Positions 25,191 to 36,193 of a stretch of DNA of 64,000 nt are shown here, one piece after another. The DNA comes from Cryptomeria japonica. Taxonomy: Eukaryota > Streptophyta > Pinopsida > Cupressales > Cupressaceae. Where the stretch lies: assembly GCF_030272615.1 (NCBI RefSeq), contig NC_081405.1:606513677-606577676 (forward strand), written 5' to 3'. The notes beneath the pieces are model-generated. The model was not told the DNA's origin. It saw nothing but the letters and a program-made list of their open reading frames with translations, and did no database searches. The translations under genes and the position numbers were made by a program. How positions within the stretch are numbered: position 1 is the first letter of the stretch; each line of letters opens with the position of its first letter.

Positions 25191-26850
25191 TGTAACGTCA
25201 TAAATTGTACGCACTTGCTAAAGCAGTACAATTTAACACCTAGTTTAGCACCCGCCTTGGCGCAGTTGCATTTTGCATTGCATTTCCCCTTTAGCACTTA
25301 ATTAATCAAATTAATTAGGTCTAAAGGTTCTATTTCATCATTTTCCACATCATAAAGTCGATCCCTTTCATTAAAGCGTGCCCCTTTCATTTTATTCTTC
25401 CAATACACTACTTAATCAAAAACCCTAATTAGGCCCTATTCTGAGCTTGGGGGCTTGATTTTGGGGGTCAAAACATCTCAAAATCACCTGTAACTTCGGG
25501 ATTCTCTCTAAAATCATCATATCTGACGGCCCTAAAAATTTGGTGAAAAGTTGTCAGGACCGTGGCGCCCGGAGTGCACACGGTCCCGGACATTTTTCCC
25601 GAAATTTTAGGAGCGCGATCCAATCATAAAATAAAGCTTAACCCCAAGAAATTGGCGGGATATTCAATCTCTAGGTCGGCCAAAAGTTGGAATTAAGACC
25701 TAGGGTTCCATACATAAGAGCTCTCTTTCTTCATTTGAAGGGATCCGAATTTTGTTGTCAGGAACCTCATTATGCAGCGAAAGAGCAGATCTTTGAAGAC
25801 TTCAACAACTTTCAACATCCCTCTGTCAAGCATTTATCAAATCCATTCATCCATTTAGGGCTTGGAAGACATTGAAGAACAATAGGAGATCACCGACTGA
25901 AGATTGGCTTGTACCTCTCCCTTGGGGGTTGGGTATGGTTTCATGTTGTTTTCATGTCTTTGCATAAGCTTCAATATATCATTTATCCATGCTTTAGATC
26001 ACTTTGCATCTTGATTTAGAGCATTTACATTATCATTTATAAGCAATTAGGGTTTACTTTCTAGGTTGCTCTAGTTTGCTTACTTGCATTTTAGATCTTG
26101 CACACACACAAGGTCTGCACACACATTACTTTTACAATACAACTTGGCTATTCGTGGAGGTGGAAATCACCGAAGCGGGGGTTTGACTAAGTCAAAACCC
26201 TATATAGCCGCCCAAACACCTTTTTCAGATATAAGTGCAGGTTTCGAGACTCGGACGACGCCGCAGGTTGCAGATCCGGAAAAAGCAGGTCGAGACAGCA
26301 CCCCACACCAAATTGCAGAGCAAGATACCAGGACAGGGGCGTGGGGCACCCTGGTCCTGCCAGGACAGGGGCACTGGGCGCCCTGGTCCCTGGGATAGAG
26401 GCACTGGGCGCCCTGGTCCTCCTAACAGACAGCATTTCAGACAGTTTCCAGAGTGCAAAACAGCAGTTTTAGGTGCAGTTTCAGGTGCAGAATCAGGACA
26501 GTGGCGCTCGCGCCCCCATCTCGAACATTTCCACTCAGATTTTGACTCTGGGTATGCATTTTCATTCTTGTCTTATCTTTGTATTTACAGCTTTCCATTG
26601 TTTAAGTTCAATTCTGCAATCTTGTTATTAGTTCATACTTGCATTCTAGGGTTAGGAATTGAACTTGCATAATCTTACTTTTCAATTACAACAAAGGAAT
26701 AGAAATACTAATAGGTAGCCCGTGGCTCTCTCTTTCACAAAAAGAAGTAGCCAATTGTGTGATACCTCTAGGCTCTTTCGTATTCCGTAATGTGTGACAA
26801 AAGGTAGGATTAGGGTATGATAACCTAGTCTCGCTTTTTTCCCCCACACA
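25191..26850 (+). repeat. 5' LTR of the Tat-type element
   Basis: 1660 bases, TGTAACGTCATAAATTG...CCCCCACACA. It includes a GC-rich tandem block of about 30-bp units around GGGCGCCCTGGTCC (26330-26425) and a GTGGCGCCCGGAG segment near 25563. The short open frames on both strands here are by-products of this GC-rich block. Confidence 0.95.
26330..26425. repeat. GC-rich tandem repeat in the 5' LTR, three units of about 30 bp
   Basis: Units read AGGACAGGGGCNNNGGGCACCCTGGTCC with GGCACC or GGCGCC at the centre. The same block is present in the 3' LTR at 37332-37427. A related motif, GGACCATGGCGCCCTG, recurs in the intron of the antisense gene at about 35390-35450. Confidence 0.8.
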
Positions 26851-26852
26851 TT

Positions 26853-26873
26853 TTGGTGAACCCGACGTGAATC
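26853..26873 (+). promoter_or_regulatory. Putative primer binding site of the Tat-type element
   Basis: TTGGTGAACCCGACGTGAAT follows the 5' LTR end after two bases. TGG at the start fits pairing with a tRNA CCA end, but I do not assign the tRNA. Confidence 0.6.
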
Positions 26874-27015
26874 TATCATTGCTTCTTCTTGCATTGCATT
26901 TGTTAGATCTAGATCTAGATCTAGTGTGTTTTCATTTCATTTTTATTAAAAAGAAAAAAAAAGAGTGTGTTTCTTTGCATTGTGTGTTTAAATTTCATGC
27001 AATTTTTATTTCAAA

Positions 27016-30000
27016 ATGTCCGACTTTTATTTGCAAAATGTTCATGCTTATGATGATTATTATGAGTATAGCCAAGATGAATTAGATGAAGCTTTAGATG
27101 AGTTTTTGAACCCTAAAGATGCCAAACCTTCATTTTACCAAAAACTCATAAACCTTGTTACTATGCCATTTCGTTGTGATGAGAAAGATAAGTTGAATGA
27201 GTCCTCTCAAGGGTACATTCCTATCAACTCTTCCACTAAATCTAGTAACATGGTTGTTTTCAACAATCCCCTCTATGAGGAGATGTCTCCTTTTGAATCA
27301 AAAGATAAACCTTTTAATAGATATGATCATGCTTTGTTGGATGACGCTCTTGATGACTTTGTGGCTTTATCGAAATCTCTAAACAAAAACAAAACCTCTA
27401 AATTGGTTAACATGATAAACTTGAATGAGCATAAAAAGCCTCTCTTTGAAGTCCAAGGTGCTTATCCTTCTCCCACCTTTCAAGGTCCTAAATCACCTCT
27501 CCTTACTATCCAAGGAGGGTATGATCATGATTCCTTTCGTACTCCGAATAAACCAATCATCACTGTGCAAGGAAGAAAACCTATAAGTCCTTATAGTTAT
27601 GCCAAGCAAATAACTAGAGAGAGTTATCATGCGGTTGCCCATACTTATCATACCAGAAATAATAGGCAGCCTAGTCCTCCTCCTGTTATTCCAGTTTCTC
27701 TTCCGAATTCTCAACCAATTCTTTCGCAAGCTCCACGTATTTCACAAGTTCTTAGTAAGGAATATGATCTCATAGAACAACTTAAAGCTACCCCTACTAA
27801 GATATCCCTTTGGGATTTGATTCAAACTTCTTCCGCTCATCATGGAATGTTACAAGATGCCTTGAAAGATTTAAATGTTCCTCCACCGAATACATCTAGT
27901 AATATAGCATCTTTGGTTAACTCTGTGATGAATCCTAAAGCTCAAATTGTGTTTACCCAAGATGAGTTGCCTACTAGTGAAATCCAACATCAATATGATC
28001 CCTTGATGATTGTGGTTATCATGAAAGACACTGCTATAAGACGAACACTAGTAGATAATGGCTCTGGTCTTAATGTGTGTAGCATTAATCTTTTGCATAA
28101 GATGAATGTGGATACATCTCTAATTGAGCCGGACTCTCGTCCTATTCGAGGCTTTGATAATGTGGCTAAAACTTCATTAGGTACTATCACCTTACCCATC
28201 ACAGTGGGGCCTGTTACTTTGCCTACTCCTATCCATGTTATGTCGGGAAATCTAACATACAACTTGTTATTAGGGAGACCTTGGATTCACAGTATGCAAG
28301 TTGTCCCCTCTACATTGCACAGACAATTTAAGTTTATCTACAACAATAAGACATATACCTTGATAGGTGATACCAATTTTCAAGCTTGTTTGCAAACATC
28401 TACTTCCAAAGGGGGTGCCTCTAAGCCGCCCTCGTCTAGTGGTGACTCTTTAAATAAGATACCTATCGGTGAATCCTCACTCTCTGATGATCAAAATTCT
28501 TTGGATGAGTCTGGAGCTCCTGAAGAAGACTCTTCTCGACATGAAACTACACATAAGAAGGATTTTGATCCTGAAAAGATTCTCGCAGACGACGATTGGG
28601 GATCCCTTGATTTTAATCCTACCTTTGTAGGTGAATATAAGGTTCCTTCTAGAGAGCTTAAAGCTGAAAAGAAGGAAGAAGCTAAAAATCAATCAACACT
28701 ACCTGAACCTATGAGTAATAACTTTGTGGCCGCTTCTCAAACTTCTTCTCCTCGCACTTCTAATTCTGAAGAGTTTGATTCTTTGTCTTATGAAAAACCA
28801 CCTTCTCTGTCTAAAATGGCTGATCGTTATGGTCGTGGTTTTTGCATTTTTGCTAAGCATGGGTATCATGGAAATGGTTGTGGCGCTCACGAACAAGGAA
28901 TAAAGGTTCCTCTAGAGAATAATCTTCACAACCATGCCTTTGGACTTGGCTATAATCCCTGTAAGCACACTAAAGCTTCTAGAAGACCCTGTATTAGTGT
29001 TAATGCTATTTCTACCTCTCTGTCAATGCAACACCCCAAGTACATTGATGAGGATCCTTCGTGTGCTTGTGCGTTTGATATTTTCCCTACCGATGATGCT
29101 TTAGCTGAATTTTTAGGAGCATATGATACCCTTCCTCGTTATCATCACAATAGGGGACTCCCTTATTGTTTGAACACTGAAGCCTATTTTGGAAAGGAGA
29201 CGGATAACGATGAGATTGTGAAAGAATTCCCTCAGCTAAAGGATACTCCTCAACAAAGTAATCTTCTCATAAGTGACACCACTAATGTTAAGATGGATCC
29301 TGGCAATGAAGGAAAAGTTATTAAAATTGGAAAATGTTTGGATGAAGAGGAACAAAAACAATATGAAGATTTATTGCATGAATTCCCTGAGATCTTTGCT
29401 TGGACATACTCTGACATGCCTGGTATAGATCCTAAGATTGTTACTCATAATATTGTCTTAGTCCCTGATGCTAAGCCCGTGAAACAAAAGATTCGAAAAA
29501 TGAATCCTTAAGTGGCTTTGCTTGTTAAGGCTGAGATTGAAAAGTTATTGGAGGCTGGATTTATCCGTCCTATTGATTATTCCCCATGGATTTCAAATAT
29601 TGTCACTGTGGCTAAACCAGATAATAAAATAAGAATGTGTACCGATTTCCGGGATTTAAATAAGGCTTCTTTAAAAGATGATTTCCATCTTCCGAACATT
29701 GACATGATAATTGATTCTACGGCAGGACATGCCTTATTATCCTTCATGGATGGTTTTTCAGGATACAATCAAATTTTCATTAACCCTCAAGATCAATTCA
29801 AGACTGCTTTCACCACTCCTTGGGGTACGTTTTGTTGGATAATGATGCCTTTCGGACTTAAAAACGCTAGTGCAACTTATCAACGAGCGATGACCCTTAT
29901 CTTTCATGATTACATGCATAAGACTCTAGAAGACTATGTTGATGATGTTTTAGCCAAATCCATTCTTCGCATAGATCATATTAAGATCCTTCGTCAAATC

Positions 30001-32562
30001 TTTGAAAGGATTCGTAAATATCACATGCGCTTGAATCCCCGAAAATGTGTTTTTGATGTGGATAGTGGAAAACTATTAGGATTCATAGTTTCGCATCGTG
30101 GGATTGAGGTGGATACTAAGAAAATAGATGCTATTGTCAACATGCCACCTCCTAGAAATGTGTCTCAACTCAAAAGCTTACAAGGAAAAATTCAACCTAT
30201 TCGTAGGTTTGTATCTCAACTTGCAGATCGTACTTTTCCTTTCACTCAACTTCTCAAAAAGAATATCACTTTTCAATGGAATGAGGATTGTCAGCAAGCA
30301 TTTGAAGATTTAAAAATGTATTTGGCTAATCCTCCTATCCTTCGACCAGCCGAACCTTCTAAACCCTTCCTTCTTTATACAGCGGCTTCCTCTCATGCTC
30401 TTGCAGCATTATTGGCACAACATGATAAAGATGGTAAGGAGTGTCCGGTTTATTATATAAGTCGTACCTTACTCGATTATGAGACCCGATATTCTGCGAT
30501 AGAAAGACAATGCTTGGCCTTGGTGTTTGAGACTCAGAAATTGAGACATTATCTCTTAAATTCAGAAGTCCACGTCATGGTAAAGTTTGATCCGTTGAAG
30601 CATCTTTTCTCTAAAACTGATTTATCAGGACGCCTAGCTAAGTGGGTTATGATGTTAACTGAATTTGACCTTAAATTTGTTTCACAAAGGGCAATTAAAG
30701 GGCAAGCATTGACCGATCACCTAGCTGAGGCCCCTTCACCTTTCTCCTTCCCTAACCCTGAGTCTTTTCCCGACGATTTCATCCTTTGTACAGAGAAAGA
30801 TGAAACTTGGGAGTTATATTTTGATGGCACTAAGTGTCGTATGGGATCGAGGGCAGGTGTTGTTCTGATTTCTCCTACAAAGAAGTCCATTCCCTTATCT
30901 TACTGTCTCAATTTCCTATGTACCAATAACATTGCTGAGTATGAGGCTCTTATAGCAAGAATAAAGGCAGCCTTAGCTTTGAATATAAAACACATACATA
31001 TTTTTGGAGATTCTCAACTGATTATAAGACAAGTAACAGGACTGTATCAAGCAAAACAAGACAAGTTATCACAATATAAAGACCTTGCTATCTCTTTGTT
31101 ACAAAAATTTGATTCTTACACCATAGAACCTGTTCCTCAAAAAGATAATCGACATGCGGACGCAATGGCATGTGTGGCTTCTCTTATATCTTTAGAGGAC
31201 CCTGTGGTTGATCTTAAATTTGTTATTCACAACCTTATTTCTCCAACTATTGTAGATGATTCCAGCCTGGTGACATGTTGTGACTTCGTAGACTCAGATG
31301 AATGGTACTCGCATATCGTAAGATACTTGACTGATGGTACCTTTCCTGATTCCGCCAATAGGAACACCAGGGCTAGAGTTCGCAAGTTGTCTGCTAGGTA
31401 TATCATTCTTTCTAATGTTCTTTACCGAAGGGGTTATAACGGTCTTCTCCTTCGCTGTCTTAACAAATCAGAAATCCCTATTGCTCTTGAAGAGGCGCAT
31501 TCAGGTGCCTGTGGGGGGAATTTTGGAGGTAAATCCTTGGTTCAAAGATTACTTCGTATGGGATATTATTGGCAAACTATGCAGCAGGATTCTTTTTCAT
31601 TTGTTAAGAAATGTCACCAATGCCAACGACACAATAATTTGATTCATGCTCCTACCCAAGAACTCCGTTCTCAGGTAGCTTCTTGGCCTTTCTCTACATG
31701 GGGGTTGGATCTCATCAGTAAAATCTCTCCTCCTTCATCTCAAGGACATGTTTTCATTATAACCGCAACAAATTACTTTACAAAGTGGGTAGAAGCTGTC
31801 CCTCTTCGCTCCACTACAGCTGAAGTGATTTGTTGATTTCTTCTAGAAAACATTATTTCTCGATTTGGAATACCTTCCACTATAATCTTTGATAATGGGA
31901 CATCATTTAAGAATAAAGACGTGAAGCAATTCCTCGAGAAATATCATATCAAACATCAATTTTCTACACCATACTATCCTCAATCAAATGGTCAAGCCGA
32001 ATCATCCAATAAAATAATCGAACAAATTCTTCGCAAAACTGTGAATAAGCATGGTAAGGATTGGAGTACTCAGCTAATCTATGCTCTTTGGGCCTACCGA
32101 ACGAGTGTAGGAATTGCCACGGGAACTACTCTTTATAATCTTGTTTATGGTGCTGATGCTATTATGCCTTTAGAATTAGAGATTCCATCACTTAGAGTTT
32201 CTCTCAAAGGTATAATAGATGATGACTCCTATAGAGAACAAAGACTTCAACAGCTTGAGATGCTTGATGAACAGCGTATAAATGCTCTTGAGCATATTCA
32301 AGCATATCACAAAACTCTACAACGAAACTATAATGATAAGGTTATTCAACATTCCTTCTCAGTGGGTGACTTAGTGCTCTATGAGAATCAGCGCAATGTG
32401 AATGCCTTACCTGAAGAAAAGGGAAAATTCAGTCCTAATTGGCTTGGACCGTATATCGTTATTGAAGATTATGGATCAGGTGCTTACAAAATAGCGGATG
32501 TAGACGGTATGCCTCTTAAAGACCCTATAAACGCTATGCACTTGCGTAGATACTATGCTTAA
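27016..32562 (+). pseudogene. Tat-type pol polyprotein with two in-frame stops
   Basis: One frame of 1848 codons from ATG 27016 to TAA 32560-32562, broken only by TAA 29509-29511 and TGA 31834-31836. There is no frameshift. The N-terminal 340 residues contain no recognisable gag capsid or zinc knuckle. They have repeated LDEALDEF/LDDALDDF motifs and three repeats of the type LFEVQGAY/LLTIQGGY/IITVQGRK. The protease has VDNGSGLNV (about residue 346). RT has TDFRDLNKA, FMDGFSGYNQI, MPFGLKNA and YVDDVLAKS (about 974). RNase H 1 has LLYTAASSHALAALL, and RNase H 2 has LYFDGTKCRMGSRAG and HIFGDSQLIIRQ. The integrase has CHQCQRH, WGLDLI, FDNGTSF and YPQSNGQAESSNK. Expression would need the leader and LTR promoter. 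Confidence 0.93.
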
Positions 32563-33079
32563 TTCCTCATTATTTATCATTTATCTATTTCCTTTCTCAC
32601 TTTTTCAAAATTGGACAATATGTTAACATATCTTTGTTAGAGCAAATAGAATTAAATGATGTCTTGTTTAATCTATATTGCTTCGTTCTTGACAAGCATG
32701 TTTCTTTACTTTATGGTTTGTCTTGAATTCATTTATGTAAATTGAAAAAGATTTATATTTTCATTATGTTGACATATTATACAATGTTTTTATGTGTTAA
32801 GTTGAACCATGTCATGTTGTGTTTAAATTCAAATTAAATCACATTGGTTATATGATTCATAGGCTTAATACATACTTTCTTCCTTATCATCAATGTAGTA
32901 CTTGATTAAATATTTTAATTAAGTCACACATGTATCAATTTAATCATGGTGCATTGAGAAATCAATCACATGGAAATTAAATTCAGAACATACATGTACA
33001 TCTACCAAATGTCTTAACTTTAATCACAATACACATTGTTTAGGCATTAAAGATAACACATTTGAGACAAAGAAACATG

Positions 33080-33115
<36 letters not shown>

Positions 33116-33176
33116 GATCAATATACAAAGGTAGGTCACTACACATCCAAAATGTGACCTACCCTACATCATAAAA
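32563..33176. other. Spacer between Tat pol and the antisense gene, no gene seen
   Basis: AT-rich 600 bases between the convergent ends of pol and the antisense gene. It includes a TA tract followed by TG repeats at about 33077-33115. Both genes end here, so termination signals for both strands would lie in this spacer. Confidence 0.5.
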
Positions 33177-35613
33177 TCATCTCCTATCCCTAGGGCTGGT
33201 GGCTGGAGAGTGACGACTAGATGCTCCCTCCTGATTCGGCTGTGCAGGTGGACCCATGGGGGTATACCGTGATATAGATCGTGAATGGCTCCGAGAGGAA
33301 CTTCTACGATCCCTATCCATAAGGATAGCGCGATACGAGGTAGCCTCGGCCTGAGCTGCTGCTAGATCACGCTATGCTCGCTGAAGGTCCTCTGATAGAG
33401 CCCGCTCTCTCTCCCTCCATATCTCTACCTGTACTCGAAATGGGGAAAACAAATCATCATGCCGACCCACGTTCCCTTGAGGTCTATAAGCAACCTGTGA
33501 GGAACTAGGGATCTGCGCTGTCGTAGAGATATCTGTCACTGCTTGCTGGATCAAGGAGTGCCACTCCTGCACATTAGCTGTCGCAGTGGAATAGATTTTG
33601 TGTCAGTACCATTTTATATCATCAAAACATCAATCAATCAATTTAAACCTACTATACCTGGATCTCCCTCACATCAGTAGGGATCGTGATATGGTAGCAT
33701 CTGTAACTGGGAACTACTAGGCTCCCCACGCTCAAACGATTTGTGCGCGATAAGTGCAGGTCTTCGTAACGCCTCATGTTCCCCCTTTTGGGGAATAACG
33801 GGAGGATCTAAGGCTACGGTATCATCCCCTGAATGGTGAGGAGCTGCATCTAACTCCTCCTCATCATCTCTATCCTCATCCTCCTCGTCATCCTCATCCT
33901 CATTTGCATCCTCGTTCTCCTCATCATCATCTCTCTCCTCCTCCTCGTCATCCTCGTCCTCCTCCTCCTCGGCACTAGGCTGATCTCCTATAGGCGGATC
34001 AGGACCTCCTGCCTCCTCATGACCCTCTCCCTCCTCTGGCTCCTCTAACCTGGATCCCTGATCCTCATCTCAGTCTCCATGCCTCCATGGGCTTGGATGG
34101 CCTGTCGGGTGATCTGGTGGAAAGGTAGGCCCTGGGTATGATCTCACAAACCAGGAATGATACCTGCGCTGTGCCCCGGGGTCTGCAGCATAATCAGTGA
34201 CCACATCCTAATCGGACCCCTCTCTATCTGTGATCTCGATATCATCTATCGTCGGTCTCGCTACTGCTCTGGGTCTCGGAAGGACTCGCGAGCGTTGAGT
34301 GTAGATGGGCACATCGGCTGGGACACACTGCTCTAGCCCGAACTGCCTCCGTATTCGGTCGAAGTAGAATGGGACTATGATGTGTGGATATCGTCCTCTC
34401 AGTAGGTGGTTCCTCTGTAGGCATGCTAACTGTCTCTCCATCCCATCCCATCTGTGCATCCGCAGATATGGTCTCCACACGGTCACCTCGGCTGTCAATC
34501 TGTCAACTATCACTCTCCAATACAATAGATCTCCAAATCTCCACTTGCTGGTAAGTGGATAAGCAAATACCCTAGGTCGCTCGCTAGCCGTACTCATCGG
34601 ATAGCCGACAGGCCTGGTGCATGTAAAGTGCTCAAATATCCACACCTGCAGAAGTGTGCATGTCATCAAGCTGCAACCCTGTCCGAAAACATACTCCTCG
34701 AGGTCATGATAGAGATGTGCAAGCATACTCCGACCCCAGGCATATACTCTCTTGTGTCTCTCCATAGCCCTGATGCACCATGTGAGACCCCCATGCATGT
34801 GTGTACCTCGCCCATTAGGGCAGACAGCTAGTGCAATGATGGCTATCATAAGACGTCTCATGAGGGGCACCTCTCCTGTAGGATGTAAGAGCCAGCTGAC
34901 CATGATACGACCTCTCGTCTCACTCAGCATGACTCTCCCTATGCAATATACCTGCTCCCTCTGATGATCCTCTACTGACCGATCGGTCGCATATGTCACG
35001 GTAGCTCCTCTGATCGGTAGGCGAAGAATGTGGTACACATCCTCAAGTGTCACCATCATCTCCCCTACTGGAAGCTAGAACGTGCATGTGTCAGGATCCC
35101 ATCGCTCCATGAATGCCATCAGCATCGCGGGATGAAATCGGATGGCCGGCATAAGAATCATAGACCACAAACCTACTATCGACAATGTGTCTCTCTCTGC
35201 CTGAGTGAGTCGGGGAATCTGATCTCGCAAACTGCAAAGAATCTGTCCCACCATGTGCTCTCTCATATACGGGAGACCCTGCATCACAAAAATATAACTA
35301 TAATCAGTACTCAATCATCAAAAATCATTCATGCAAAACTGTCGAACATCGTATGCTAACCCTGGCATCTCTCGCAAAGTCCTGATTGGGGCCATGGTGC
35401 CTTGTCAGGGACCATGGCGCCCTGAAGGGACCATGGCACCCTGTGTGGGACCCACGGTCGGGTTCCAGGGCCCGCAAACGATCACAGAAAGTCAAATGCA
35501 AAAAATCAAAAGTCAACGTTCAGTCAACTCACCTCGTCCAGTGGCTCGTCGTCAATCACGGCCTATCGCATGATCTCAATCCTCGTGGGACGCTCCGGTC
35601 GTCGTGAAGGCAT
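33177..35613 (-). pseudogene. Antisense plant mobile domain (PMD) gene with two introns, inside the Tat-type element
   Basis: Three exons on the minus strand: 35613-35533 (ATG, MPSRRPERPTRIEIMR), 35278-33658 and 33566-33177. Intron 1 (35532-35279, 254 bp) has GAG|GTGAGT and TGATGCAG|GG; intron 2 (33657-33567, 91 bp) has CAG|GTATAG and GTGCAG|GAG. Both join in phase 0. Exon 2 carries the PMD: QIPRLTQAERDTL, LPVGEMMVTLEDVYHILRLP, GGLTWCIRAMERHKRVYAWG and WRFGDLLYWR. An acidic tract follows (about 34060-33850), then a piece ending VREIQ that joins to EWHSLIQQA of exon 3, a short coil and an Arg-Ser-rich tail. Stops at 35563-35565, 35075-35077, 34208-34210, near 34070 and in exon 3, plus one frame slip near 33785, show decay. 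PMD proteins are known both as plant nuclear silencing factors and in gypsy elements; a role here is unproven. Confidence 0.85.
33850..34065 (-). repeat. TCC/TCA-rich low-complexity tract coding for an acidic segment
   Basis: Plus-strand CTCCTC/CATCAT runs; the minus strand reads as a Glu/Asp-rich linker between the PMD and the C-terminal part of the antisense protein. Confidence 0.8.
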
Positions 35614-36177
35614 GATGATGGCTATGTGGGCTCTTCTGCAATGAACAATACTCAGAATCAACAAAGTGACAAATGCAAATGTCTCTTTCAAGGTATATAC
35701 GTTCATTCCTTTACATTTACTTTCAAAACCCTAATTTTCCTCTATCACTCATTTCATCATAACTCGAGTTTGGGAGATGCGATTTTCGAACAGTTTGTTG
35801 CGTAGGAATCGTATTTTCGCTCCCCTACTCTTGGGATGTTCCAAAAAGTGCTCTGATGAAGCCTTTTCAGTGAACATCCCTCATCAACACTCTCTTACAC
35901 AATTTGTCGTAAGTAAACATGCTACCCTGTTTCACCTCCCTAATAAGCAAGTCGAAACAAGGGGGGGCATACAGCTACTCGCAAATTTTATCACCTTCCT
36001 TAGTAAGCATTAGGTGATTTTGTGATCTAACGTGTGTTTTGTAGGGTGCGGTTCCTAACTGTGTACTGCAGATACCGCTGGGGGCTTCGTCCGACAACTT
36101 ATGGATATATCCTTTTTCAAATGATGTTTACTTTTTATACTTTAGCTTGCATATGCACGTAGTACTCATATGACCGC
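35614..36177. other. Region between the antisense gene start and the 3' LTR
   Basis: No coding frame is supported. It is the upstream region of the antisense PMD gene and should hold its promoter. The sequence includes several plant-promoter-like AT stretches but no TATA box I would rely on. Confidence 0.35.
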
Positions 36178-36193
36178 TAAAGTGGGGGCTAAA
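36178..36193 (+). promoter_or_regulatory. Polypurine tract of the Tat-type element
   Basis: AAAGTGGGGGCTAAA directly before the 3' LTR start TGTAATGTCA. The tract is interrupted by T and CT but correctly placed. A related GCTGGGGGCTTCG lies about 100 bases upstream. Confidence 0.75.

Noticed and set aside
26084-26672. Overlapping frames of 77-145 codons in the 5' LTR, repeated at 37086-37662 in the 3' LTR
   Set aside because: They are caused by the GC-rich tandem block lacking stops; the same frames differ between the two LTR copies and have no known motif.
34377-35359. Several plus-strand frames of 61-109 codons opposite the PMD gene
   Set aside because: They are shadows of the antisense PMD coding sequence.
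35325-35516. A 63-codon minus-strand frame considered as an extra exon of the PMD gene, with a donor at 35360
   Set aside because: A single 254-bp intron from GAG|GTGAGT to GCAG|GG joins both sides in phase 0 and is simpler; the frame lies wholly inside that intron.
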